Positions 10,480-21,089 of a DNA stretch of 64,000 nt are shown here, one piece after another. A model generated the notes under the pieces. That model made no database searches. It saw only the letters and a program-made list of their open reading frames with translations, and had not been told where the DNA came from. Origin of the DNA: Amycolatopsis sp. 2-15 (lineage in GTDB: Bacteria; Actinomycetota; Actinomycetes; Mycobacteriales; Pseudonocardiaceae); NCBI RefSeq assembly GCF_030285625.1, contig NZ_CP127294.1, positions 9,208,001 to 9,272,000 on the forward strand, read 5' to 3'. Each line of letters opens with the position of its first letter. Position 1 is the first letter of the stretch. A program made the position numbers and the translations under genes.

Positions 10480-11625
10480 TCAGTTGCGCAGCGTCAGCTT
10501 CTCGATCGAGCCGGACGGTTTGCCGGTGCTCGGCGACGTGCCGTGGTTGGCGAGGTACACGTCGTCGCCGTCGAGGGCGAGGCCGGTGGCCTGGGCCAGG
10601 CCGGCGGAGGCGAGCACGGTCTTCTTGCCGTTCTTCTCGATCCGCGTCAGCACGCCGTCCGAGGGTGGCGCGGCGATGCCGTCCTTGGCGAAGGTCACCA
10701 CGAGCAGCCGGCCCTTGGGGTCGAACGCCAGGTCGGTGAGCGCGGTGAGCCCGTCGGCGTAGATCTTCGGCATGCGGCCCGGCACGACGCGCCAGACGCG
10801 CGCGACGCCGACGCCGACGCTGCTGAGCTCGGACACGTACAGCGCGCCGTCAGGACCGACGACGACCGACGTCGGCACGGCCTGCATCGGGATCTTCGTG
10901 CCCGGCGGCAGACCCAGCGCGGGCGGCGCGGGCGCCATCTTGACCGGGAACACGGCCAGCACGCTGATCTTGCCGCGGCCGTCGACGTAGAGCAGGTCGT
11001 TGCCCGCGGCGTCGACCACGGCAAACCCGCCGCGGTAGCGGGTCATGCCGAACGGGTTGGAGTCGATGACCGGCGCGTCTCCCGCACCGGCACCCTTGTC
11101 GGGGTTGTTCTTGGCCTCGAAGGCGGCGAAGTCCGGTCCCAGCTTCAGCTTCTTGCCCTCGGCGAAGAGGAGCTTGCCGAGCGCTTCGCCCTGCGGGCCG
11201 AACGGGTTGGCGCCGGTCTTCGGGTCGATCACGATGTCTTCGGTGAGGATCGCCATCCCACCCCGCGCGAACTCCACATCGGACGGGCCGCCACCACCGC
11301 TGCCGTCGATTCCCGCCGCGGACGGCAGGTTCCTCACGACCTGCTTCACCTTGCCGTGGTCGAGGATCGAAACGGCGCCGGTCTTGCCAAAGCAGGCCTT
11401 TCCCTCCGGTCCGTCCACGCACGGCCCGCTGCCCCCACGGCCGGCCTCGGCCACGTAGACCTTGCCGTCGTGGATCGTCAGGTGCCGCGGGCTGCTCAAG
11501 CCCGTGGCCACGGTCTTCAAGCCGGCCGACGCGGCGCTCGACCAGGGTGCCCCGGCGACGGCGATGGCCGCGACCGAGGCGCAGACCGCTGCGGTCCGCA
11601 GTGTCGTACGCACGGATGTGGACAT
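10480..11625 (-). CDS. Secreted ScyD/ScyE-like beta-propeller protein
   Basis: 381 residues with a Sec signal peptide (STSVRTTLRTAAVCASVAAI, cleavage probably after the SSAASA region). The mature part is beta-propeller-like, with repeated strand-Asp patterns such as SPRHLTIHDGKVYVAEAG, GPDGALYVSELSSVG and DLAFDPKGRLLVVTFA. It resembles the ScyD/ScyE family of exported proteins; enzymatic activity is unproven in the family. GGAGAAGGAG lies 5 nt before the ATG at 11625. It probably acts outside the cell. A quinoprotein sugar-dehydrogenase-like fold is an alternative description. Confidence 0.75.
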   Translation of the reverse strand: MSTSVRTTLRTAAVCASVAAIAVAGAPWSSAASAGLKTVATGLSSPRHLTIHDGKVYVAEAGRGGSGPCVDGPEGKACFGKTGAVSILDHGKVKQVVRNLPSAAGIDGSGGGGPSDVEFARGGMAILTEDIVIDPKTGANPFGPQGEALGKLLFAEGKKLKLGPDFAAFEAKNNPDKGAGAGDAPVIDSNPFGMTRYRGGFAVVDAAGNDLLYVDGRGKISVLAVFPVKMAPAPPALGLPPGTKIPMQAVPTSVVVGPDGALYVSELSSVGVGVARVWRVVPGRMPKIYADGLTALTDLAFDPKGRLLVVTFAKDGIAAPPSDGVLTRIEKNGKKTVLASAGLAQATGLALDGDDVYLANHGTSPSTGKPSGSIEKLTLRN

Positions 11626-11885
11626 GGCGACTCCTTCTCCGCCCGGCCGGCGAGCCGGCCGCCGGTGATCCACTGTGGATCTGGCCGGGGCAGCCGAGCG
11701 GCCCGATTCTGCGCTCGCGGCACCAAAAAGTCTCCGCTTGATAAACCGGGTGAAAAGGGGGAGCGCCAAAAACCGCCGCCGCTGAGCGCGAACTGGCGCT
11801 TCCGGTGACCGTTCCACTCTCGACGGTCAGTGGAAACCACCGTGTGTACCGGGTAGATCACCCGCGCGGTGGCACCGGTGAAAAA

Positions 11886-11919
11886 CAGGCCCCCAGCGCG
11901 CCATTGCGCTGGGGGCCTG
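11886..11919 (-). terminator. Rho-independent terminator of gltBD
   Basis: A perfect 14-bp stem (11886-11899 with 11906-11919), 6-nt loop, followed on the minus strand by TTTTT. It lies 28 bp after the gltD stop. The rest of the 322-bp gap (11626-11947) holds the ribosome site of the secreted gene and an odd palindrome GATCCACTGTGGATC at 11667-11681. Confidence 0.85.
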
Positions 11920-11947
11920 CAGAACGTGGGGCCTGGAGAACCGGGGC

Positions 11948-13456
11948 TCAGACCACCGCGAGCGGCAGAGCCGTCGGATGCACCGGAGCCGGCAGGTCCG
12001 AATCACCCATGAGGAACGCGTCCACGGCGTTGGCCACGGACCGGCCCTCGGCGATGGCCCACACCACCAGCGACGCGCCACGGTGGGCGTCACCGCAGAC
12101 GAACACGCCCGGCGTCTCGGTCTGCCAGTCGGCGCCGCACGACAACGTGCCGCGCCGGGTCAGGGAAAGACCGAGGCCGTCGAGCAGCGCCATCCGCTCC
12201 ACGCCTTCGAAGCCGATCGCCAGCAGCACCAGATCGGCGGGCAGCACCTCGACCTCGTCGCTGGTCGGCACGACCTCGCGCCGGCCCGTCTCCGGGTCCT
12301 TCATCACGCGGACCTGTTGCAGCTCAAGGGCCTTGACGTTGCCGGCGCCGTCGTCGACGAACCGCTTCACGGCCACGGCGAACTTCCGCTCGCCGGCCTC
12401 CTCGTGCGCCGGGTAGGTGCGCAGGATGTAGGGCCACGTGGGCCACGGCGAGCGGTCGTCGTCGCGGCTCGTCGGCGGCACCGGGTACTGGTCCAGCTGC
12501 GTCACCGACAGCGCGCCCTGGCGGGTGGCGGTGCCGTAAGAGTCGGCGCCGGTGTCGCCGCCGCCGATCACGACCACGTGTTTGCCGGCCGCGTCGATCG
12601 CCGGCGGGCCGTCGCCTTCCACGAACCGGTTGGCCGGCACGAGGTGCTCCATCGCGAGGTGGACACCGCGCAGCTCCCGGCCCGGGGTGGTCTGGTCGTC
12701 GCGGCCACGCAGCGCGCCCACGGCGAGCACCACCGCGTCGTACTGCTCGCGCAGGTCCTCCACCGTGAGGTCCACACCGACCTCGCAGCCGGTGACGAAC
12801 CGCGTGCCTTCCTTGCGCAGCTGAGCGAGGCGCCGGTCGAGGACCTTCTTCTCCATCTTGAACTCGGGGATGCCGTAGCGCAGCAGGCCGCCGAGACGGT
12901 CGTCGCGCTCGAACACCGTGACCTCGTGGCCCGCGCGCGTGAGCTGCTGCGCGGCGGCAAGCCCGGCCGGGCCGGAGCCGACCACGGCCACGCGCCGGCC
13001 CGAGGACACCTCGGACACCTGCGCCTGCACGTACCCGGCTTCCCACGACTGGTCGGCGATCGTCGCCTCCACCCGCTTGATGGCCACCGGTCCGCCCGAC
13101 AGCGGCGAGATCGACAGCACGCAGCCCGCCTCGCACGGCGCCGGGCACAGCTTCCCGGTGAACTCGGGGAAGTTGTTGGTGGCGTGCAGCCGGTCGCTCG
13201 CCGCGGCCCAGTCGCCGCGGCGGACGAGGTCGTTCCACTCCGGGATCAGGTTCCCGAGCGGGCAGCCCGAGCCACCGGAGTGGCAGAACGGGACACCGCA
13301 GTCCATGCAGCGGGAGGCCTGCGCGCGCACGGTTTCGTTGCGCTGGGCCGGCTCCACGTCAGCGTAGACCTCGCCCCACGAGGCGAGACGGTCCTCTTTG
13401 GCCTTCTTCTTCGGCTCTTCGCGCCGGTATTTCATGAAACCCGTCGGGTCAGCCAC
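11948..13456 (-). CDS. gltD: Glutamate synthase (NADPH) small subunit
   Basis: 502 residues. The beta subunit passes electrons from NADPH through FAD and iron-sulfur clusters to GltB. Cys-rich N-terminal motifs are visible ([33 protein letters not shown]), then the FAD dinucleotide site [13 protein letters not shown] and the NADPH site [13 protein letters not shown]. The GTG start overlaps the gltB stop by 8 bp, so translation is coupled. Later in-frame starts would remove the conserved N-terminal [10 protein letters not shown]. Confidence 0.95.
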   Translation of the reverse strand: MADPTGFMKYRREEPKKKAKEDRLASWGEVYADVEPAQRNETVRAQASRCMDCGVPFCHSGGSGCPLGNLIPEWNDLVRRGDWAAASDRLHATNNFPEFTGKLCPAPCEAGCVLSISPLSGGPVAIKRVEATIADQSWEAGYVQAQVSEVSSGRRVAVVGSGPAGLAAAQQLTRAGHEVTVFERDDRLGGLLRYGIPEFKMEKKVLDRRLAQLRKEGTRFVTGCEVGVDLTVEDLREQYDAVVLAVGALRGRDDQTTPGRELRGVHLAMEHLVPANRFVEGDGPPAIDAAGKHVVVIGGGDTGADSYGTATRQGALSVTQLDQYPVPPTSRDDDRSPWPTWPYILRTYPAHEEAGERKFAVAVKRFVDDGAGNVKALELQQVRVMKDPETGRREVVPTSDEVEVLPADLVLLAIGFEGVERMALLDGLGLSLTRRGTLSCGADWQTETPGVFVCGDAHRGASLVVWAIAEGRSVANAVDAFLMGDSDLPAPVHPTALPLAVV

Positions 13457-16400
13457 GAGCGGCCTCCATGATCGCTTCGTCGACGTCGCGGCCGGCGGCA
13501 CGAGCCGCCGTCGCCGTGTCGAGGACCCGCTGGTAGTCGCGCGGCATCACCTTGGTGAAAGCCGCCGAGCGCCGCGTCCAGTCGCCGAGGAGCGACGCGG
13601 CCACCGCCGAGCGGGTGAGGTCGTGGTGCTGCTGCACGATCTGCTTGAGCCACGCCAGGTCCTCGGAACCCGGCACGGACAGATCCACCATGTCACCGTT
13701 GACCTTGGCGCGATCGAGGTCGAGCACATACGCGGTTCCGCCGGACATGCCGGCCGCGAGGTTGCGGCCCGTCGGGCCGAGCACCACGGCCCGGCCGCCG
13801 GTCATGTACTCGAAGGCGTGGTCGCCGACGCCCTCGGCGACGACCGTGGCGCCGGAGTTGCGCACGCAGAAACGTTCGCCCACCTGGCCGCGCAGGAACA
13901 TCTCGCCGGCCGTGGCGCCGTACGCGAGCGTGTTGCCCGCGATCGTCTGGCGCTCGGCGGCGAAGATCGCTTCCGGGTCGGGGCGCACGATGATGCGGCC
14001 GCCCGAGAGACCCTTGCCGACGTAGTCGTTGGCGTCGCCGACCATGTCGAGTGTGATGCCACGAGGCAGGAACGCGCCCAGCGACTGCCCGGCCGAACCG
14101 GTCAGCAGCACGTGGATCGTGTCCTCGGGCAGGCCCTCACCGCCGTAGCGGCGGGTGATCTCCGAGCCCAGCAGCGTGCCGACGGTGCGGTTCACGTTGC
14201 GCACCGGCAGCTCGAGCCGCACCGGGTGCGCGTCCTCCAGCGCGGCCTCGGCCAGCTGGATGAGCGTGCGGTCCAGGGCGTGCTCGAGGCCGTGGTCCTG
14301 GGCCCGCACGCGCCGCTTCGCCCCGCCGTACGGGGTCTCGGTGGGCATCTCGAAGATCGGCTTCAGGTCGAGCCCCGCCGACTTCCAGTGTTCCTCGGCC
14401 TCGGCCGTGTCGAGTACCTCGGCGTGCCCGATGGCCTCGTCGAGGGTGCGGAACCCCAGCTGCGCCAGCGTTTCCCTCACCTCCTCGGCCACGAACTCGA
14501 AGAAGCGCACGACGTGGTCGACCTGGCCGGTGTAACGCTTGCGCAGCTCGGGGCTCTGCGTCGCGACGCCGACCGGGCAGGTGTCGAGGTGGCACACGCG
14601 CATCATCACGCAGCCCGCGACGACGAGGGGGGCCGTCGCGAAGCCGTACTCCTCGGCGCCGAGCAGCGCCGCGATCACCACGTCGCGCCCGGTCTTCATG
14701 GCGCCGTCGACCTGCACGGTGATGCGGTCGCGCAAACCGTTGAGCAGCAACGTCTGCTGGGTCTCGGCGAGGCCGATTTCCCACGGGGTGCCGACGTGCT
14801 TGAGCGAGTTCATCGGGGCAGCACCGGTGCCGCCGTCGTGCCCGGAGATGAGCACCACGTCGGCGTGGGCCTTCGACACGCCCGCCGCGACCGTGCCGAC
14901 GCCGAGCGAGGAGACCAGCTTCACGTGGACGCGGGCCTGCTCGTTGGCGTTCTTCAGGTCGTGGATGAGCTGCGCCAGGTCTTCGATGGAGTAGATGTCG
15001 TGGTGCGGCGGCGGCGAGATCAGCCCGACGCCCGGCGTCGAGTGCCGGGTGCGGGCGATCCACGGGTACACCTTGTTGGGTGGCAGCTGGCCGCCTTCAC
15101 CGGGCTTCGCGCCCTGCGCCATCTTGATCTGGATGTCGGACGCGTTGACCAGGTACTCGCTCGTGACGCCGAACCGGCCACTCGCGACCTGCTTGATCGC
15201 GCTGCGCCGCTCGGGGTCGTAGAGGCGCTCCGGGTCCTCGCCGCCCTCGCCGGTGTTGGAGCGGCCACCGATGCGGTTCATCGCGATGGCGAGCGTCTCG
15301 TGCGCCTCGGCCGAGATGGAGCCGTAGGACATGGCGCCGGTGTTGAAGCGCTTGAAGATCGCCTCCACGGGCTCGACCTCGTCGAGCGGCACCGGCTCGC
15401 GCTCGCCGTCACGGAACTTGAACAGCCCGCGCAGCGCGCCGCCCTCGCGGTAGAGGCGGTGCACCTCTTCGGTGTATTTGCGGTAGACCTCTTCGCGGCC
15501 GGTCTTCGACGCGTGCTGCAGCAGAAACACCGTCTCCGGTGTGAACAGGTGCAGCTCGCCCTCGCGGCGGTAGGCATACTCGCCGCCGGTGTCGAGTCCA
15601 CGGTGGACGCGGTCGGTCGGGTTGTCCGGGTAGGCGCGGCGGTGGCGCACCGCGACCTCTTCGGCGAGCACCTCGAGCCCCACGCCGCCGAGCTTCGACG
15701 ACGTGCCGGTGAAGTACTCGTCGAGCAGGTCCTGGCTCAGGCCGAGCGACTCGAACACCTGCGCCGCCGTGTACGCGCCGACGGTGGAGATGCCCATCTT
15801 TGACATGATCTTCAGGACGCCCTTCACGAGCGCCTGCACGTAATTGCGGATCGCCTTGCCCGGCTCGATCCCCGTGACCGCGCCCTGCGCGATCATGTCC
15901 TCGATCGTCTCGAACGCGAGGTACGGGTTCACCGCGGCGGCGCCGTAGCCCAGCAGCACCGCGATGTGGTGCACCTCGCGGGCGTCACCGGTCTCCACGA
16001 CGAGCGCGACGCGCAGGCGTTCCTTGGTGCGCACCAGGTGGTGGTGCACCGCGGAAACCAGCAGCAGCGACGGGATCGGCGCCATCCGGTGGTCGGAGTC
16101 GCGGTCGGACAGCACGAGCGTGCGCGCCCCGGCGGCGATCGCCTCGGACGCTTCGCGGCGCACGCGCTCCACCGCGGCGGCCAGCGCCTCGGCGCCACCG
16201 TCCACTTCGTACAGTCCGGATAGGACACTGCACGCGAAGCCCGGCAGGTCGCCGTCGTCGTTGACGTGGATGAGCTTGGCGAGCTCGTCGTTGTCGATCA
16301 CGGGGTAGGGCAGGTTCAGGTGCCGGCACGACGCGGGGCCGGGCGCGAGCAGGTTGCGCTCCGGACCCATGATGCGCGACATCGACGTGACGAGTTCTTC

Positions 16401-17990
16401 GCGGATCGCATCGAGCGGCGGGTTGGTGACCTGCGCGAAGTTCTGCTTGAAATAGTCGTACAGCAGTCGCGAACGCTGCGACAGCACGGCGACCGGGGTG
16501 TCGGTGCCCATCGACCCGATGGGCTCGGCGCCCTTGGCGGCCATCGGCGCGAGCAGGATCTTGAGCTCTTCCTCGGTGTAGCCGAAGGCGAGCTGGCGGC
16601 GCAGCACGGAATCGTGGCTCTGCACCACGTGGTCGCGGTCGGGCAGGTCGGCCAGCTTCAGCAGCCCGGCGTGCAGCCAGCCCTCGTACGGCAGCTCCTC
16701 CGCGAGCGCGGACTTCACCTCGTCGTCGGAGACGATGCGGCCGGCTTCGGTGTCCACGAGGAACATCCGGCCCGGCTTCAGGCGGCCCTTCGCTACGACG
16801 TCGCCGGGAGCCACGTCGAGCACACCGGCCTCGCTGGCGAGCACCACGCGGCCGTCGGCGGTCTGCCACCAGCGCGCGGGGCGCAGGCCGTTGCGGTCCA
16901 GCACCGCGCCGACGAGCGTGCCGTCGGTGAAGGTGACGCACGCCGGACCGTCCCACGGCTCCATCAGGCTCGCGTGGAACTGGTAGAACGCGCGCCGCGC
17001 CGGGTCCATGGTGGCGTGGTTCTCCCACGCCTCCGGAATCATCATCAGCACCGCGTGCGGCAGTGGCCGGCCACCGAGGTGCAGCAGCTCCAGCACCTCG
17101 TCGAACGACGCGGAGTCCGACGCGTCCGGCGAACAGATCGGGTACAGCCGCGTGAGGTCGCCCGGAATCAGGTCGGACTCGAGCAGCGCCTCGCGGGCGC
17201 GCATGCGGTTGCGGTTGCCGCGCACGGTGTTGATCTCGCCGTTGTGCGCCACGAACCGGAACGGGTGCGCGAGCGGCCACGACGGGAAGGTGTTGGTGGA
17301 GAAGCGCGAGTGCACCAGGGCGATCGCGCTCTCGAGCCGCGGGTCGGTGAGATCGGTGAAAAACCCGGGCAGCTGCGCGGTGGTGAGCATGCCCTTGTAG
17401 ACGATCGTGCGCGCCGACAGCGACGGAAAGTACGTGCCGCAGCCCGAGGCCACGCTCTCGTGCTCCACGCGCTTGCGCAGGCAGAAGGCGAGCCGTTCGA
17501 GCTCCAGTCCGGATTCCCCGTCCGGCGACGCGAGGAACAGCATGGCGAAGTGCGGCATCACCGAACGCGCGGTGGGACCGATTCCGGCCCGGTCCACGTC
17601 GACGGGGACCTCGCGCCAGCCGAGGACGTCGAGGCCCTCTTCGGCGGCGACGCGTTCGGCCAGCTCCACGGCCTTGCGGCGCTGCTCGGCCTCGCCGGGC
17701 AGGAACGCGATGCCGGCCGCGTAGGCGCCCGCGGCGGGCAGGGCGAAGCCGGCTTCGGCGCGCAGCAGCTCGTCGGGCAGCTGCAGCAGGATGCCCGCGC
17801 CGTCACCACTCGTGGGTTCGGCGCCCGCGGCGCCACGGTGCTCGAGGTTCGCCAGCGCGGTCAGCCCGTCGGCGACGATGCCGTGGGAGCGGCGCCCTTT
17901 GATGTCGGCCACCATGGCCACACCGCAGGAGTCCAGCTCGGTCGCCGGGTCGTAGAGACCCTGCTTGCCGGGAATGGCGGAGAAGATCAT
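13449..17990 (-). CDS. gltB: Glutamate synthase (NADPH) large subunit
   Basis: 1513 residues, the normal size. It makes two glutamates from glutamine and 2-oxoglutarate. An N-terminal class II amidotransferase begins after a 21-residue propeptide; Cys22 in ELDSCGVAM is the predicted nucleophile. The FMN synthase domain holds EGGEDPERL and [13 protein letters not shown], and the 3Fe-4S ligands lie in [13 protein letters not shown] and just upstream. The C-terminal GxGxG helix contains [13 protein letters not shown]. The start follows AAGGAGG on the minus strand. Nitrogen regulation is likely, but I see no confident GlnR site. Confidence 0.96.
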   Translation of the reverse strand: MIFSAIPGKQGLYDPATELDSCGVAMVADIKGRRSHGIVADGLTALANLEHRGAAGAEPTSGDGAGILLQLPDELLRAEAGFALPAAGAYAAGIAFLPGEAEQRRKAVELAERVAAEEGLDVLGWREVPVDVDRAGIGPTARSVMPHFAMLFLASPDGESGLELERLAFCLRKRVEHESVASGCGTYFPSLSARTIVYKGMLTTAQLPGFFTDLTDPRLESAIALVHSRFSTNTFPSWPLAHPFRFVAHNGEINTVRGNRNRMRAREALLESDLIPGDLTRLYPICSPDASDSASFDEVLELLHLGGRPLPHAVLMMIPEAWENHATMDPARRAFYQFHASLMEPWDGPACVTFTDGTLVGAVLDRNGLRPARWWQTADGRVVLASEAGVLDVAPGDVVAKGRLKPGRMFLVDTEAGRIVSDDEVKSALAEELPYEGWLHAGLLKLADLPDRDHVVQSHDSVLRRQLAFGYTEEELKILLAPMAAKGAEPIGSMGTDTPVAVLSQRSRLLYDYFKQNFAQVTNPPLDAIREELVTSMSRIMGPERNLLAPGPASCRHLNLPYPVIDNDELAKLIHVNDDGDLPGFACSVLSGLYEVDGGAEALAAAVERVRREASEAIAAGARTLVLSDRDSDHRMAPIPSLLLVSAVHHHLVRTKERLRVALVVETGDAREVHHIAVLLGYGAAAVNPYLAFETIEDMIAQGAVTGIEPGKAIRNYVQALVKGVLKIMSKMGISTVGAYTAAQVFESLGLSQDLLDEYFTGTSSKLGGVGLEVLAEEVAVRHRRAYPDNPTDRVHRGLDTGGEYAYRREGELHLFTPETVFLLQHASKTGREEVYRKYTEEVHRLYREGGALRGLFKFRDGEREPVPLDEVEPVEAIFKRFNTGAMSYGSISAEAHETLAIAMNRIGGRSNTGEGGEDPERLYDPERRSAIKQVASGRFGVTSEYLVNASDIQIKMAQGAKPGEGGQLPPNKVYPWIARTRHSTPGVGLISPPPHHDIYSIEDLAQLIHDLKNANEQARVHVKLVSSLGVGTVAAGVSKAHADVVLISGHDGGTGAAPMNSLKHVGTPWEIGLAETQQTLLLNGLRDRITVQVDGAMKTGRDVVIAALLGAEEYGFATAPLVVAGCVMMRVCHLDTCPVGVATQSPELRKRYTGQVDHVVRFFEFVAEEVRETLAQLGFRTLDEAIGHAEVLDTAEAEEHWKSAGLDLKPIFEMPTETPYGGAKRRVRAQDHGLEHALDRTLIQLAEAALEDAHPVRLELPVRNVNRTVGTLLGSEITRRYGGEGLPEDTIHVLLTGSAGQSLGAFLPRGITLDMVGDANDYVGKGLSGGRIIVRPDPEAIFAAERQTIAGNTLAYGATAGEMFLRGQVGERFCVRNSGATVVAEGVGDHAFEYMTGGRAVVLGPTGRNLAAGMSGGTAYVLDLDRAKVNGDMVDLSVPGSEDLAWLKQIVQQHHDLTRSAVAASLLGDWTRRSAAFTKVMPRDYQRVLDTATAARAAGRDVDEAIMEAARG

Positions 17991-18204
17991 GGAAAAGGGA
18001 CCTCCTTCGTCGTCTACGTGCGAGGCCGGCGGACCGGCCGTGGGAAGCGCACGGGACGACGATGGCCCGCTTGTTAGCGCGACTTTAACACCTGGGAAAC
18101 ACCGGAGCAGCACCTCAGAGCGCCCCAGACAGCGGTGAACGGTAACGATCTGGCTGCGCGGAACGACGTAGTTCCTGATGGCACCCAGGTCGTTCGCTTA
18201 GCTA

Positions 18205-18232
18205 ACTATCGGATCTGGGCGGTTTCCGTCAA
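18205..18232 (-). promoter_or_regulatory. Putative gltB promoter and long leader
   Basis: On the minus strand TTGACG (18227-18232) and GATAGT (18205-18210) are separated by 16 bp, a fair sigma-A-type match. Transcription would start near 18198, leaving a leader of about 208 nt before the gltB ATG. The intergenic stretch 17991-18363 holds nothing else I can identify; no known riboswitch was recognised in the leader. Confidence 0.45.
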
Positions 18233-18363
18233 GTGTAACCGGGGTTTTACGCATCCGGCCTGACACAGCCGTTTCCGGCCGTTTTCCTGGGGGTCCGGCG
18301 GGCGCGAGCGACCACCCGTGTGACCGATGCCGCTCGCCGGTGGAGCGTGTTAGCGTCCGCCGC

Positions 18364-19158
18364 ATGATCCTTGATCGGTTCCGCGTCACGGACCGGGTCG
18401 CGGTGGTCACCGGCGCCGGTCGCGGCATCGGTGCGGCCACCGCCGTAGCGCTCGCCGAAGCGGGCGCCGACGTGGTCATTGCCTCGCGTACGGAGTCCCA
18501 GCTGAACGAGGTGGCCGCCCGCGTGGCTGCCGCCGGGCGCCGCGCGCACGTGGTGGCGGCCGACCTGTCGGACCCGGCCGCGGCCGGCGCGCTGGCTTCG
18601 GCGGCCCTGGACGCGTTCGGGCGGCTTGACATCGTCGTCAACAACGTCGGCGGCACCTACCCGCGGCCGTTCGTCGAGTCGACGACGGACTTCCTCGAGG
18701 AAGCGTTCCGGTTCAACGTCGCGACAGCCCACGCGCTGACGGTCGCCGCGACCCCGGCACTGTTGGAAAGCGGCGGCAGCGGCGGCGCGGTGGTCAACAT
18801 CTCGTCGATCATGGGCCGCGTGCAGGGCCGAGGATTTCTCGCCTACGGCACGGCGAAGGCCGCGCTGTCGCACTACACGCGGCTGGCCGCCGTGGACCTC
18901 GCGCCGAAGGTGCGCGTGAACGCGATCTGCGTCGGTTCGGTGCTCACCTCGGCGCTGGAACTGGTGGCGGGCAACGAAGAGATCCGCGTGAAGATGGAGA
19001 ACGCGACCCCGTTGCAGCGCATCGGTTCCGCCGAGGATGTGGCTTCGGCGGTGCTGTACCTGGCTTCGCCGGCCGGGGCGTACGTGACGGGCAAGGTGCT
19101 CGAAGTGGACGGTGGCCTCCAGGCGCCGAACCTCGAGCTCGGACTGCCGGACCTCTGA
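18364..19158 (+). CDS. SDR-family NAD(P)-dependent oxidoreductase
   Basis: 264-residue classical short-chain dehydrogenase. Visible: the cofactor loop [12 protein letters not shown] (about residues 17-28), NNVGG, the catalytic Ser in VVNISSIMG, the YGTAK (YxxxK) pair, and the C-terminal [18 protein letters not shown]. The Arg residue after the second strand (IASRTESQ) suggests NADP preference. The substrate is unknown. It is divergent from gltB, with no obvious link to it. Start ATG 18364 was preferred over the upstream GTG because it opens directly into the conserved [13 protein letters not shown]. Confidence 0.88.
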   Translation: MILDRFRVTDRVAVVTGAGRGIGAATAVALAEAGADVVIASRTESQLNEVAARVAAAGRRAHVVAADLSDPAAAGALASAALDAFGRLDIVVNNVGGTYPRPFVESTTDFLEEAFRFNVATAHALTVAATPALLESGGSGGAVVNISSIMGRVQGRGFLAYGTAKAALSHYTRLAAVDLAPKVRVNAICVGSVLTSALELVAGNEEIRVKMENATPLQRIGSAEDVASAVLYLASPAGAYVTGKVLEVDGGLQAPNLELGLPDL

Positions 19159-19300
19159 TCGTCCCTTGTGGACTGGTGACTGATTTACCCGTTTTGTCGG
19201 CTTGCCGTTTCCGAACCGGTGGATTTCCCCAAACACCGCACGCTGGGTGATCACTTCCTGCCATAGTGTCCGTCGGCCGGCGATCACGGGGAGGGAATCG

Positions 19301-19639
19301 GTGTCGGACTTCGACGTACACACCGACGTCATGCGCGAGTACGCGGACGTCGTCGACGGGCTGCACGCCCAGGTCGGCAAGATCAAGGACTACATGCGCA
19401 CGACCGCGTGCGACAAGTCGGGCTTCACCGGCCTGTTCGCGTTGCTGCAGCCCGTGGTCGACCTGGTGGGCAACCTCTACGGCAGCACCCTCGACTTCGG
19501 CGACAACCGCCTCACCTCGCTGAGCCAGGGCGTCCGCTCCGCCGCCGACTCCTACGACCACCACGACGGCCAGGTCGCGGCGACCCTCAAGGAGTTCGGC
19601 ATCGCGATCGACGAGGTCGGCGCGCCCGGCGCGAAGTGA
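19301..19639 (+). CDS. EspC-like type VII secretion target protein
   Basis: 112 residues, all-helical, beginning GTG with GAGGGA upstream. The C-terminal helix contains YDHHD, a match to the YxxxD/E export motif of type VII (ESX) substrates, embedded in SAADSYDHHDGQVAATLKEF. Length and pattern fit the DUF2580/EspC group. It heads a cassette with a Pro-rich WxG-containing protein and a third acidic protein. Export and pairing with the neighbours are inferred. Confidence 0.75.
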   Translation: MSDFDVHTDVMREYADVVDGLHAQVGKIKDYMRTTACDKSGFTGLFALLQPVVDLVGNLYGSTLDFGDNRLTSLSQGVRSAADSYDHHDGQVAATLKEFGIAIDEVGAPGAK

Positions 19640-19680
19640 CCACCCACCACTGACTCCGACCACCACTGAGGGGGAACGAC

Positions 19681-21075
19681 ATGGCCAGGCACAGCCACCC
19701 GGGCGGGTCCGGCGGAACGACGCACCACACGCCGACGCACCCTGCCCCGCCGCAGCAAGGGCACCCGAACACACCTCCGCAGCACCCGAACACACCTCCG
19801 CAGCACCCGAACACGCCGCCCCAGCACCCGAACACGCCGCCGAACCGGCCGGGTTCGCCGCCGCAGCAGGGCAACCCGGGCACCCCGGCCGGAGGACACA
19901 GTGGCTCACCTCAACCACACGGTGGAGAGGACGGTCCTCGCGCAGCTCCCGGGGGCAACGGGCCGTGGCCTCCTAACGGTCCGGGTGGGCACGGGTCCGG
20001 CGGTCAGCCTCCGGAGCCGCCCGACGACCACGATGATGACGACGAGGAAAAGCCCAAGAAGAAGAAAGAAGACGACGAGGACGACGACTCAGACGAGGAT
20101 GATTCGGATGACGGTGGCGATTCCCCGTCGTCGTCCGGAGGGGATCCCGGCGCCGCGCCGACAACGTCTCCGAGCGGGTTCGACGAGGGCAGCTCGATCA
20201 GCGAACAGCTGCAGCCGCCCGAGGACACGTCCGGCGAGGACATCCAGGACCTCGTCAAGGAAGCCGGCGTGGAGGTCATGGCGGTCGAGTGGATCTTCCA
20301 GCAGCTGACCGGCGAGACGCTCACGCAGAAGTTCATCGAGCCGATCACGGGTGACTTCTCGAAGATCTCCGCCGACGCCGAGGCGTGGCGCAACATCGCC
20401 GAGGCGATGAAGGCGTTCTCGACCGTGATGGTGGGCAACGAGAAGATCCTCGGGGACAGCTGGAGCGGCCCGGCGGCGCTGGCACACAAGGCCTACGTGG
20501 ACCTCGGGTGGCGGGCGGGGCTGGCCGCGGAGGCCGGGATCGCGGAGCTGATCGCCAAGGGCTTCGAGCTGCTGTCGGACACGTCGCAGAAGCTGGCGGC
20601 CAAGGCGCTCGACCTGTTGAAGAGCCTCATCGACCGGCTGCTGGTGATGGCGGCCGAGGCGTGCGTGCCCATCGCGGGCTGGATCGCCGACGCGATCACG
20701 GGGCTGTCGGAGATCCTGCCGCTGATCAACGCGCTGATCTCGATCATCGACATGATCAAGGACATCGTGCAGAAGGTCGGCGACCTGTGGAACTCGGTGA
20801 AGGACATCGGGTCGCAGCTGGCGAAGATCAAAGACGTCGGCAGCATCTCCGACGTGGTCGACATCGGCAAGGGCATCGCGGGCGACGTCGGCGACATCAA
20901 GGACAACGCCAAGGACATCGCCGGCGACGTGGGCGACATCAAGGACTCCGTGAAGGACGGCGTGAAAGAGACGCGCGAGAACCACCAGGACAACAAGGAC
21001 TACTGGGACAGCCGCAAGAGCCGGACCCCGGCGCACTCCGGCAGCGGCCGGATCAGTGGCCGCATCGACGACTGA
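19681..21075 (+). CDS. Pro-rich, acidic WXG100-like putative secreted protein
   Basis: 464 residues. N-terminus: His/Pro-rich with four HPNTPPQ-type repeats (27-54) and Gly/Pro tracts. Middle: a highly charged stretch of Asp/Glu with a short Lys block (about 115-150). From about 185 a helical region carries LGDSWSGPAALAHKAYVDLG, with the W-x-G turn of WXG100 proteins, then hydrophobic helices and a heptad-like tail with repeated GDVGDIKD units. No Sec signal is seen. With the EspC-like gene upstream it is a candidate type VII substrate. GAGGGGGAACG precedes the ATG. Function unknown. Confidence 0.75.
   Translation: MARHSHPGGSGGTTHHTPTHPAPPQQGHPNTPPQHPNTPPQHPNTPPQHPNTPPNRPGSPPQQGNPGTPAGGHSGSPQPHGGEDGPRAAPGGNGPWPPNGPGGHGSGGQPPEPPDDHDDDDEEKPKKKKEDDEDDDSDEDDSDDGGDSPSSSGGDPGAAPTTSPSGFDEGSSISEQLQPPEDTSGEDIQDLVKEAGVEVMAVEWIFQQLTGETLTQKFIEPITGDFSKISADAEAWRNIAEAMKAFSTVMVGNEKILGDSWSGPAALAHKAYVDLGWRAGLAAEAGIAELIAKGFELLSDTSQKLAAKALDLLKSLIDRLLVMAAEACVPIAGWIADAITGLSEILPLINALISIIDMIKDIVQKVGDLWNSVKDIGSQLAKIKDVGSISDVVDIGKGIAGDVGDIKDNAKDIAGDVGDIKDSVKDGVKETRENHQDNKDYWDSRKSRTPAHSGSGRISGRIDD
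19762..19842 (+). repeat. 21-bp tandem coding repeat, four units
   Basis: Units start at 19762, 19783, 19804 and 19825 (the last is 18 bp). The first two are identical and begin CACCCGAACACACCTCCGCA; the others vary at wobble positions. They encode HPNTPPQ and keep frame, so unit number could vary between strains. Confidence 0.9.
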
Positions 21076-21089
21076 GAGGACCCGCCGCC

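Noticed and set aside
13398..15803. Long open frame on the plus strand, opposite gltB
   Set aside because: It is the antisense shadow of gltB in GC-rich DNA; the protein is His/Arg/Val-rich without any domain, while gltB is complete on the other strand.
19762..19842. Regular short repeats that could suggest a CRISPR array
   Set aside because: Units are contiguous, in frame and encode HPNTPPQ; there are no unique spacers.
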